Shown here: positions 49,681 to 57,062 of the stretch, piece by piece
How the letters are laid out: each line of letters opens with the position of its first letter
How positions within the stretch are numbered: position 1 is the first letter of the stretch
Source: Tepidiforma bonchosmolovskayae
GTDB lineage: Bacteria; Chloroflexota; Dehalococcoidia; Tepidiformales; Tepidiformaceae
Assembly (NCBI RefSeq): GCF_008838325.1
Contig: NZ_CP042829.1
Span: 2,294,001-2,358,000 of the forward strand
Direction: 5' to 3'
Length of the DNA stretch: 64,000 nucleotides
Position numbers and translations under genes: made by a program
The notes under the pieces: generated by a model
Seen by the model: the letters and a program-made list of their open reading frames with translations, nothing else
What the model was told of the DNA's origin: nothing
Databases searched by the model: none

Positions 49681-50370
49681 CTACCCCATCAGTACCTGCG
49701 CAGACACCGCAGCCGGCCCGACCCGCAGCACACCCTCCACCGCGCACGCCGAAATCGGCAGCAGCGAGCGGAGCTGCCGCCAAGGGCTCGACCGGTCGGC
49801 TGCCGGCCCAGGGGCGAACAGCGCCCCTTTCGAGAGACGGGCCGCCGTGGCCCGCACCTCCACCAGCGCCTCGGCCAGGGCCGTTCCGCCGTTATTCGGC
49901 GCATACACGACCCAGCCGTCCCAGCGCAGCATCGCCGGCTCGATCGCGTACGGCGCAGGGAGGCGCGCCTCGGCGAGCACGCCCTCGGCTGTCGTAATCG
50001 CGATCGCCAGCCCGTCGCTCTCAGCGTCCATGCGCACGTCGCCGGCCCGGGCTGGCCCTGCCAGCGCCGGCAGCGCTGCCCCGTCCGCGGTGACGGCCTC
50101 GACGAGCACGTTCCGCGGCATCATCCGGAACCTCCCGCCCAGGGCGAGCGCAGCAAACCGCATCGGCCGGCCCCCGCTCGCGCCGTCTACGGCGAGCAGC
50201 CGCCCGTAGCACGGGACCGGCCGGGTCACGTCTGCCGGCATCCACCGCATCGCCGCGTCACGGTCGACTTCAAACGTGACCTGCACCCAGCGCCCGGCGA
50301 TCTCCAGTGGCCCGGCGTCGAACGGCGACGGCGCCAATCCTTCGATGGCACGCAATCCCCGGTCCGGCAT
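49681..50370 (-). CDS. Acetoacetate decarboxylase-like protein, second of two
   Basis: The 229-residue protein resembles the acetoacetate decarboxylase fold in its first half. It has AGRWVQVTFEVDRDAAMRWMPADV, a strand-turn pair, and RFAALALGGRFRMMPRNVLVEAV; the final segment LLPISACAVEGVLRVGPAAVS fits the last strands. It lacks clear catalytic residues and is more divergent than the first member. I chose the ATG at 50370 because AGGAGG lies eight bases before it; the frame continues upstream into the DegV gene. Its start is one base after the DegV stop, so these are coupled. The family assignment is tentative. Confidence 0.7.
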   Translation of the reverse strand: MPDRGLRAIEGLAPSPFDAGPLEIAGRWVQVTFEVDRDAAMRWMPADVTRPVPCYGRLLAVDGASGGRPMRFAALALGGRFRMMPRNVLVEAVTADGAALPALAGPARAGDVRMDAESDGLAIAITTAEGVLAEARLPAPYAIEPAMLRWDGWVVYAPNNGGTALAEALVEVRATAARLSKGALFAPGPAADRSSPWRQLRSLLPISACAVEGVLRVGPAAVSAQVLMG

Positions 50371-50371
50371 C

Positions 50372-51241
50372 TCACAACCCTCCTGCGCCGGCCGGCGCAA
50401 CACCGATGGCGACCGCCCCCGGCCCCACGACGGCCCCGATCGCCATCGAAAGCTCGGTCACAATCAGCCGCTCTACCCGGTGCTCCCGTCGGAGCCGGTC
50501 GGCGGCCTCCTCCGCGATGCCCGGCGCGACCGCATGAGCCACCACGGCATGGAGCGGCACCCCGCCGGACCGCTGGCCCACCCGGCGCACCGCCTCGGCC
50601 AGTGCTTCTTCGTGGCACCCGCCGCGTGCAATCCCGGTCACCCGCGTGCCGATCCTTAGCACCGGGATGTCCTCGTCGAGGTCGCCGAGGCGCTCCTCGA
50701 CCAGCGCCAGCCGCCCCGATTCCGCGAGCCACCGGGTGCTCTCGGGCACGACAAGCGCATCTGCCAGCGGCTCCAGCTCTTCAGCCAGCCCGAGGAGCGC
50801 ATCGAGGTCCGCCCCCGCAGCTGCCTGCCCCGCAAGGGTTACGAGCAGCGCGCCGAGGCCGGCATGGCCGACGCCCGGGTTCGAGATCTTGATGCGCGCC
50901 GATGGCAGGTCGTCCTGCACCGTCAGCATCGCCGCGGAGGCTGTGGTGAAGCTCGGGCTCACGTCGAAGGGCGTCACCAGGCACAGCACGGCGTTCCCGA
51001 CGCTGGCGGCTGGCCGGAACACGTCGAGGTAGGCCGTTTCCGGGGGACCGAACGTCCGCGGCAGCGGCGCGCCCCCGCGGACCCGCACGTACGCCTGCCG
51101 CCAGGCCCGTTCGTCGTCGACCGCCCGCTCGTCTTCGAACGCGAAGCTCCCGCGCGCGATGGCGATGCCGAGTTCAGCCGCAGCCTCGTCCCCGAGGCAG
51201 GTCGCAGAGTCGGTGACCAGCTGAACTCTTGCCACAGGCAC
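50372..51241 (-). CDS. DegV family protein (fatty-acid-binding)
   Basis: DegV proteins bind fatty acids and in some bacteria feed a fatty acid kinase. The protein has ARVQLVTDSATCLGDEAAAELGIAI at the start, then ERAWRQAYVRVRGGAPLPRTFGPP, and AVLCLVTPFDVSPSFTTASAAML in the place of the family's fatty-acid-binding SSxxSGT-like region. It ends with VERLIVTELSMAIGAVVGPGAVAIG, the typical tail. About 289 residues with the GTG at 51241, or 287 with the GTG at 51235; frames further up are shadow. Its stop is two bases before the next gene. It lies in the DegV-ADC-LLM-ADC operon and diverges from the other LLM gene. Confidence 0.85.
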   Translation of the reverse strand: MPVARVQLVTDSATCLGDEAAAELGIAIARGSFAFEDERAVDDERAWRQAYVRVRGGAPLPRTFGPPETAYLDVFRPAASVGNAVLCLVTPFDVSPSFTTASAAMLTVQDDLPSARIKISNPGVGHAGLGALLVTLAGQAAAGADLDALLGLAEELEPLADALVVPESTRWLAESGRLALVEERLGDLDEDIPVLRIGTRVTGIARGGCHEEALAEAVRRVGQRSGGVPLHAVVAHAVAPGIAEEAADRLRREHRVERLIVTELSMAIGAVVGPGAVAIGVAPAGAGGL

Positions 51242-51315
51242 CCCCGTCGCGGACTGGCAGGATGCTAGCATAATCGTTAGCCTTCGGCTCACGACCTTGC
51301 CGGGTGGGTGTCCCC

Positions 51316-52485
51316 ATGAAATTCGGGATCTTCTACGAACACTCCGTCCTCAAGCCCTGGGACGACCGCTCGGAATACCGCGTCCTCCAGCAGGCGGTGG
51401 AGCAGGTCGTGCTCGCCGACCAGCTGGGCTTCGACCAGGTCTGGGAGGTCGAGCACCACTTCCTTGAGGAGTACTCCCACTCCTCCGCGCCCGAGGTCTT
51501 TCTCTCGTACTGCGCGGCGAAGACGACGAACATCCGGTTCGGGCACGGCATCGCCCTCATGCTCCCGCCCATCAACCACCCGGCCCGCGTGGCCGAGCGC
51601 GCCGCCACGCTCGACCTCCTCAGCGGCGGCCGGCTCGAATTCGGGACCGGCCGCTCCGCGACCTGGACCGAACTCGCGGCCTTCGGCTGCGAGCCCGACC
51701 TCACCAAAGAGATGTGGGACGAGTGCACCCGCGCCGTCGTGAAAATGTGGACGACCGACAACTTCTCCTGGAACGGCCGCCACTTCCAGATGCCCCAGCG
51801 GAACGTCATCCCGAAGCCGCTCCAGAAGCCGCATCCGCCCCTTTGGGTCGCCGTCCAGTCCCCTGAGACCGCCGTGCAGGCCGGCGAACGGGGCATGGGC
51901 ATGCTCGGTGTGACGCTCGGCGCCCCCCTCGACTACCAGCAGATGGTCAGGGACTACCGCCGCGCCATCCGCACCTGTGAGCCCATCGGCGAAACCGTCA
52001 ACGAACAGGTTAACGGCGTCGCCTTCATGTACTGCGACGAAGATGACGCCCGCGCGAAGGCGATCGGCGGGATGGCGGCCCTCCAGTTCGGCGTCCGGGC
52101 GGCCCACCTCGTCGGCGTCGGCGGCATCTACCCGTCGCCCGCCTACCACGCCCACGCCAGCGCCGCACCCCTCCGCAACCGCCCCGGCGATGTGGTCGGG
52201 CCGGTGCGCGAAGGCACGCCCATCGGCGACCCGAAGGCCTGCATCGAAGCCCTCAAGTGGTGGGAGGAAGTAGGCGTCGACCGGATGGTCTTCCTCATCA
52301 ACACGGGCGAGACCATCCCGCAGGAGCAGGTGCTCAACAGCCTCCGCCTCTTTGCCCGGGAGGTCATGCCCGAGTTCACCCGCGCCGAACGCGCCGAAGC
52401 GAAGAAGGCGGCCGAAGCCGCCGCCCGGGAGGCAGCGCTCCGGGCAGCGGCAGGCGTGCCCCCGACCGGCGGCACGGGCGCCTGA
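51316..52485 (+). CDS. LLM class flavin-dependent oxidoreductase, plus-strand paralogue
   Basis: The 389-residue protein has MKFGIFYEHSVLKPWDDRSEYR, LADQLGFDQVWEVEHHFLEEYSHSSAPEVFL and GRLEFGTGRSATWTELAAFG. It also has KPLQKPHPPLWVAVQSPETA and the ending LLSLRLFAREVMPEF-like helix, matching the gene at 48482 motif for motif. The C-terminal 30 residues are alanine- and lysine-rich and probably disordered. A TAGCAT/CATAAT element at 51266-51274 lies 40-50 bases before the ATG and is probably the promoter region shared with the divergent DegV gene. The ATG at 51316 is preferred over one four codons upstream. Confidence 0.88.
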   Translation: MKFGIFYEHSVLKPWDDRSEYRVLQQAVEQVVLADQLGFDQVWEVEHHFLEEYSHSSAPEVFLSYCAAKTTNIRFGHGIALMLPPINHPARVAERAATLDLLSGGRLEFGTGRSATWTELAAFGCEPDLTKEMWDECTRAVVKMWTTDNFSWNGRHFQMPQRNVIPKPLQKPHPPLWVAVQSPETAVQAGERGMGMLGVTLGAPLDYQQMVRDYRRAIRTCEPIGETVNEQVNGVAFMYCDEDDARAKAIGGMAALQFGVRAAHLVGVGGIYPSPAYHAHASAAPLRNRPGDVVGPVREGTPIGDPKACIEALKWWEEVGVDRMVFLINTGETIPQEQVLNSLRLFAREVMPEFTRAERAEAKKAAEAAAREAALRAAAGVPPTGGTGA

Positions 52486-52495
52486 CCGCCCGCTG

Positions 52496-53644
52496 CTACA
52501 CCTCGAGCCCTTCGGTTTTCACGAGCACGCGCAGCATCACTTCATCCGCCCCGCCCCCGATGCCGAGCAGGCGGCTGTCCCGGAAGTAGCGGCTGGTCCA
52601 CATCTCCTCCATGTAGCCCGCGCCGCCATGGAACTGCAGGCAGGTATCCGCCACCCGCCGCACGAGCCGGCCCGCCTTGAACTTCGCCATCGTTGCCAGC
52701 CGCGTCACGTTCTCGCCGGCGACCACGCCCTCGGCCGCCGCGTAGGCCAGCTGCCGCAGCGATTCAATCTCTACCTGCAGCTCCGCCAGCGTGTACTGGA
52801 TGTACTGCATCCCCAGCAGCGGCCCGCCAAACGCCTTTCGCTCCCGGAGATACGCGACCGTCCGCTCCATCGCCCGCTGCAGCCCGCCCAGCGCCGTGTA
52901 CACCGCAATCAGCCGCTCCTTCTGGAACTGCTCCATCTGCAGGTAGAACCCCTGACCTTCTTCGCCGATGCGGTTGGTGACCGGCACGCGGACGTCTTCG
53001 AAGACCAGCTCGGCCGTGTCCGACGAATGGTTGCCCAGCTTCCGCAGCTTCCGCGCCACGCGGAATCCGGGGCGGTCGGTCGGCACAATGATGAGCGACA
53101 TCCCCCGGTATCCCGCCTCCGGCGACGTCCGCGCCAGCAGCGTCAGGAAGTCGGCCTGCGTTCCGTTCGTGATGTAGATCTTGCTGCCATTGATGACGTA
53201 CTCGTCGCCGTCACGGCGCGCCGTCGTCCGGATGCTCGCCACGTCGGAGCCGGCGTCCGGCTCCGTTACCGCAATCGAGGCCACCAGCTCGCCACGCAGC
53301 GCCGGTTCGAGGTACGCCTTCTTCAGTTCGTGCGAGCCGTGCTTCGCCAGCGCGGGCGTCGCCATGTCGGTCTGCACGTTGATCGCCATCGGCACGCCGC
53401 CGCAGTCAGCCCTCCCGAGCTCTTCCCCCAGCACCACCGTGTACCAGTGGTCGGCACCGCCGCCGCCATAGGCCGGGTCATACTCCACTCCGAGCAATCC
53501 GAGGCTCCCGGCCTTCCGGAACAGCTCATGGGCAGGGAACGTCCCGGCAGCCTCCCACTCATCGGCGTACGGGTTGATCTCCTTCTCGACAAACTCGCGA
53601 ACCGTCTGGCGAAAAATCTGGTGTTCGGCGGTGAAGCGCGCCAT
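52496..53644 (-). CDS. Acyl-CoA dehydrogenase (isovaleryl/citronellyl-CoA-like)
   Basis: The 382-residue flavoprotein has LGVEYDPAYGGGGADHWYTVVLGEELGRADCG, ASIAVTEPDAGSDVASIRT, YITNGTQADFLTLLART, and RERKAFGGPLLGMQYIQYT. The C-terminal RDSRLLGIGGGADEVMLR shows a glycine where many family members have the catalytic glutamate. A glutamate in QKERLIAVYTAL, mid-protein, lies where isovaleryl-CoA-type enzymes carry their base, so the protein is likely active on branched acyl-CoA. It resembles citronellyl-CoA dehydrogenase AtuD as well. It is the last gene of the atu/liu-like operon, 35 bases after the AtuA-like gene with GGAGGAGG before its ATG. Confidence 0.9.
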   Translation of the reverse strand: MARFTAEHQIFRQTVREFVEKEINPYADEWEAAGTFPAHELFRKAGSLGLLGVEYDPAYGGGGADHWYTVVLGEELGRADCGGVPMAINVQTDMATPALAKHGSHELKKAYLEPALRGELVASIAVTEPDAGSDVASIRTTARRDGDEYVINGSKIYITNGTQADFLTLLARTSPEAGYRGMSLIIVPTDRPGFRVARKLRKLGNHSSDTAELVFEDVRVPVTNRIGEEGQGFYLQMEQFQKERLIAVYTALGGLQRAMERTVAYLRERKAFGGPLLGMQYIQYTLAELQVEIESLRQLAYAAAEGVVAGENVTRLATMAKFKAGRLVRRVADTCLQFHGGAGYMEEMWTSRYFRDSRLLGIGGGADEVMLRVLVKTEGLEV

Positions 53645-53679
53645 CGCAGGTGGACCTCCTCCGAATTTCGAAGCGTGTG

Positions 53680-55476
53680 TCAGGCGTTCTGGCTGGCTGC
53701 CGGCTCGGGGACGTCGGCGAGCAGCCGCGCCGGCAGTTCCACGACCCGCGCGCGCAGGTACTCGCCGAGGCTCTTCGCCTGCGGGTCCTGCCGCGTTGAT
53801 GCCGCGACCCCCTCGCCGAGCAGCCCGTGAATCACGAAATTCACCGCCCGCAGGTTCGGCAGCAGGACGCGGGTGACCCGGAGTGGCCGCGCCTCCGGGA
53901 CCAGGTCACGCAGCCGGTCCTCCGTCAGGAACTCCGCCAGCCACGCGTATCCGGCATCGCTGCGCGCCCATACACCCACGTTCGCATTTCCGCCCTTGTC
54001 CCCCGACCGCGCGCCGAAGACGAGCCCCAGCGGCACCCGCACGGTCGGGCCGCGCGGGGCGCGCACCGGCGCCGGCGCCTCAACCGGGGCGGACGCTTCC
54101 CCTGCGGGGGGCTGCGCCACCGGGATGGTGCGCCCGTCGTCGGTCACCACCACTTCCTGCACCTCCGAGCGCGGGACGAGCGCCGGCCAGTACACCCCGT
54201 AGGCATCTTCGGACCCGGGCGGCGCGGTGACATAAAAGCCCGGATAGTTCGCCAGCGCCAGCTCGATCGCCGCGTTCGAAAACGCCCGCCCCACCTTTGC
54301 CGGGTCGCGGTCCTTCACCGTCACCCGCAGCAGCGCGCTGGCAAGCTCGTTCGATGGCGGGTCGGGCCGGTCCGTGCGGATCAGCTGGACATCCACCTGT
54401 TCGAACGCCTCGCGCCCGCCGATGCCCGCAAAGAGCGACCGCAGCGCAAGGTCCGCCTTCTCCTCGATGTCGAGCCCGGTGAGCACGAACGTTACCGAGT
54501 TCCGGTACCCCCCGACATAGTTGATGCAGACCTTGGTGGTCGCCGGCGCGGGTTCGCCCCGCGTGCCCCACACCCGTACGCGGTCAGGGCCGTCCTGTTC
54601 CAGCCGGATGGTGTCGAAGCGGGTCACGACATCCGGGTTCAGGTACCGCGCCTCGCCGATTTCGTACAGGAGCTGCGCCGTCACGGTCCCAACGGAGACC
54701 AGCCCGCCGGTACCGGGGTGCTTGGTGATCACGCTCGACCCGTCCTCGGCCACCTCCGCGATGGGGAAGCCCGGGTGCTCGAGCCCCGGCACCTCCTGGA
54801 AGAACGCATAGTTGCCGCCGGTCGCCTGCGCCCCGCACTCGATGATGTGCCCCGCCGCGACGGCCCCCGCCAGCCGGTCCCAGTCGTCCCGCTTCCAGCC
54901 GTACCACCAGGCCGCCGGCCCGACCACGAGCGAGGCATCAGTCACCCGCGGGCAGACGACGATGTCGGCGCCGGCCTCCAGCGCCTCAACAATGCCCCAC
55001 GCGCCGAGGTACGCGTTGGCGGCCACCGGCTGAATCCCGGCCTCGCGCAGCGGCTGCCCGGTATCCATGTGCGCGAGCGGCTCCCGCTCCAGCAGCGATG
55101 GCAGACGCGGCAACAGGTCGTCCCCTTCGATGTGCATGACCCGTGCCTGCAGCCCAAGCCGGTCACAGATTTGCCGGACCCGCATCGCCATGCCGGCCGG
55201 GTTCAGCCCGCCAGCGTTTGTGACAATCCGGATGCCCCGTTCGAGGCAGGTCCCAAGCACCTCCTCCAGCTGCCGGAGAAAGGTCACGGCGTACCCCGCG
55301 GTCGGGTCCTTCTGCCGCGCCTTCCAGAGGATGAGGAGCGTCAGCTCCGCGAGGTAGTCGCCCGTCAGGAAATCGATCGGGCCGCCCTCCACCATCTCTC
55401 GGGCCGCCGAGAGCCGGTCTCCGTAGAACCCGGAACAGTTCGCGATACGAACCGGTGCTTCCCCACGTTGCCGCAT
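53680..55476 (-). CDS. AtuA-like protein (DUF1446 with AtuA C-terminal domain)
   Basis: The 598-residue protein has the DUF1446 core: IANCSGFYGDRLSAAREMVEGG, DFLTGDYLAELTLLIL, IVTNAGGLNPAGMAMR, GADIVVCPRVTDASLVVGPAAWWYGW, and ECGAQATGGNYAFFQE. A C-terminal small domain with LGLVFGARSGDKGGNANVGVWAR follows a linker at about residues 455-485 rich in Pro and Ala. AtuA is needed for growth on acyclic terpenes in Pseudomonas, where its biochemical role is unknown. Here it sits with carboxylase, hydratase and dehydrogenase genes, the same set as in atu clusters. The start at 55476 follows the hydratase stop by three bases. Confidence 0.9.
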   Translation of the reverse strand: MRQRGEAPVRIANCSGFYGDRLSAAREMVEGGPIDFLTGDYLAELTLLILWKARQKDPTAGYAVTFLRQLEEVLGTCLERGIRIVTNAGGLNPAGMAMRVRQICDRLGLQARVMHIEGDDLLPRLPSLLEREPLAHMDTGQPLREAGIQPVAANAYLGAWGIVEALEAGADIVVCPRVTDASLVVGPAAWWYGWKRDDWDRLAGAVAAGHIIECGAQATGGNYAFFQEVPGLEHPGFPIAEVAEDGSSVITKHPGTGGLVSVGTVTAQLLYEIGEARYLNPDVVTRFDTIRLEQDGPDRVRVWGTRGEPAPATTKVCINYVGGYRNSVTFVLTGLDIEEKADLALRSLFAGIGGREAFEQVDVQLIRTDRPDPPSNELASALLRVTVKDRDPAKVGRAFSNAAIELALANYPGFYVTAPPGSEDAYGVYWPALVPRSEVQEVVVTDDGRTIPVAQPPAGEASAPVEAPAPVRAPRGPTVRVPLGLVFGARSGDKGGNANVGVWARSDAGYAWLAEFLTEDRLRDLVPEARPLRVTRVLLPNLRAVNFVIHGLLGEGVAASTRQDPQAKSLGEYLRARVVELPARLLADVPEPAASQNA

Positions 55477-55479
55477 ACG

Positions 55480-56259
55480 TCACTCCGCCTGCCAGCGCGG
55501 TTTGCGCTTCTCCAGGAATGCTGCCATGCCCTCGCGGGCATCCTCGCCCTGGAACAGCCGCGCCGAAAACGCCGCTGCCCAGTCCAGTGCCTGCTCGAAC
55601 GCCATCGACGGGACCGTGCGGATGAGCTCCTTGCACGCGGCAAGCGCCGCCGGGCTCGCAAGCCGGAGCGCCCCAACACACTCCTCCACCGCGCCGTCGA
55701 GCTCCTCGGCCGGCACCGCCCGGGCGATCAGTCCGATCGCCGCTGCCGTCGTCCCGTCGAACTGGCGCCCCGTGAGGAACAGGTCGCTCACTGCCGTCCG
55801 TCCCACCCGCTCCATGATCGGCACCGCGATGATCGCCGGCACCACCCCGATGCGCACCTCGCTGAACGCAAAGGTCGCAGTCTCGGGCGCGATGGCGATG
55901 TCCGCCGCCGCGATCAGTCCGATGCCCCCGGCCCGCGCGTGCCCGTTCACCCGCGCCACCACCGGCTTCGGCCCGGAACGGATCATCCGGATAATCGCCG
56001 GCAGTCCGCCGCCCCCCGGGCCCGCCGCCTGCCCGGCCTCGTTGGCAGCAAGCTGCTCCCGCAGGTCTGCGCCGCTGCAGAACACGCTTCCGCTCCCGGT
56101 CAGCACGATGCCCCGCACCGTCTCGGCCGCGAACGCCCGTTCCAGCGCCGCCGCCAGCTGGCCCACAAGGGCCGCCGAGAGGGCGTTCCGGTTCTCGGGC
56201 GAATCAAGCGTGACCGTGGCGATCCCCCGGTCTTCGGCATAGCGGACGAGGTCGGCCAT
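55480..56259 (-). CDS. Enoyl-CoA hydratase/isomerase family protein (LiuC/AtuE-like)
   Basis: The 259-residue crotonase-fold protein has VTLDSPENRNALSAAL, GIVLTGSGSVFCSGADL, KPVVARVNGHARAGGIGLIAAADIAI, and FAFSEVRIGVVPAII. The AFSEVRIG pattern with its glutamate, and the glycine in place of the first catalytic glutamate, resembles the methylglutaconyl-CoA hydratase (LiuC/AUH) and AtuE group. The reaction would be hydration of 3-methylglutaconyl- or isohexenylglutaconyl-CoA made by the adjoining carboxylase. The ATG at 56259 overlaps the stop of the TIGR03084 gene by one base, and the AtuA gene follows in three bases. Confidence 0.9.
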   Translation of the reverse strand: MADLVRYAEDRGIATVTLDSPENRNALSAALVGQLAAALERAFAAETVRGIVLTGSGSVFCSGADLREQLAANEAGQAAGPGGGGLPAIIRMIRSGPKPVVARVNGHARAGGIGLIAAADIAIAPETATFAFSEVRIGVVPAIIAVPIMERVGRTAVSDLFLTGRQFDGTTAAAIGLIARAVPAEELDGAVEECVGALRLASPAALAACKELIRTVPSMAFEQALDWAAAFSARLFQGEDAREGMAAFLEKRKPRWQAE

Positions 56260-57062
56260 TATCCCTCCTTCCGGAATTCGCCCGGCTTCCGGCCCGGCCC
56301 GGGCGGCCCGGCGAACGCCTGCGCAATCTCCATCCACTCCAGCGCCGCCGGGCCCGAGACCTCCAGGTCCGTATCCGCCAGGTGGCGGCGCTGCGTCACC
56401 ACCCGGCAGAAGTCGGTGGCGCTCCCGCGGATGACATCCGTTGCCTCCGCCGCCCCGAATGCCCAGCGGGCGCCGCCCGGGCTCACCAGCTCAACCCGGA
56501 CCGGCGCCTCAGGGGGCGTCCTTCCCCGGACGGCGTAGGAGTACGCCCGCGTCCGCACGCCCAGCTCGGCGACATGCCGGAGCCGTTCCGTATCCGGCCG
56601 CTCGAAGGGCACGACGTCGACGACATCGAGCCCGTGCGACCACGTCTCCATCAGCCGGGCCGTCACGAACGAGGCGGCGCCCATGCTCGGCCCGAACCAC
56701 GGCAGCCGCTCGCTCCCGGTCAGCCGCCCGGCGGCCTCCGTCAGTCTTCGGCTGCTCTCGCGCCACCACTGGTACAGTCCCGTTGGCGTCATGGCGCGTC
56801 CGCGGGCGAGGTACTCCTGTTCGAACGCCGGCCCGCCGGCGTTCGCTGCCTCCCGCACCGTCTCGAATGCGGCGGGGTCCTCGATCGCCAGCCGGGCCTG
56901 GTCATCGAAAAAGGCCAGGTGCGCCACCTGGTCGCGCACGGCCCACCCCGGCGCGTGCGTGGGGAGCTCCCAGTGCTCCGGCGCCAGCTGCGCCAGCACC
57001 CGGTCGAGGTCGTCCTGCTCAGCCGCCAGGTCCGCGACCAGCGCCGCGAAGTCGATGCTCAC
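56259..57062 (-). CDS. TIGR03084 family DinB-like metal-binding protein
   Basis: The 267-residue protein belongs to a group related to mycothiol-dependent maleylpyruvate isomerases. It has LAQLAPEHWELPTHAPGWAVRDQVAHLAFFDDQARLAI with the first metal histidine, TARLMETWSHGLDVVDV with the second histidine pair, and SATDFCRVVTQRRHLADTDLEVSGPAALEWMEIAQAFAG at the end. Such proteins are often next to acyl-CoA carboxylase and dehydrogenase genes, mostly in actinobacteria, and are uncharacterised. It overlaps the carboxylase alpha gene by four bases and the hydratase by one, so the operon is tightly coupled. Confidence 0.88.
   Translation of the reverse strand: MSIDFAALVADLAAEQDDLDRVLAQLAPEHWELPTHAPGWAVRDQVAHLAFFDDQARLAIEDPAAFETVREAANAGGPAFEQEYLARGRAMTPTGLYQWWRESSRRLTEAAGRLTGSERLPWFGPSMGAASFVTARLMETWSHGLDVVDVVPFERPDTERLRHVAELGVRTRAYSYAVRGRTPPEAPVRVELVSPGGARWAFGAAEATDVIRGSATDFCRVVTQRRHLADTDLEVSGPAALEWMEIAQAFAGPPGPGRKPGEFRKEG

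Noticed and set aside
53827-56538. 903-codon plus-strand frame opposite the AtuA-like and hydratase genes
   Set aside because: Long open frames on the antisense strand are expected at this GC content. The composition is low-complexity and no domain is visible.
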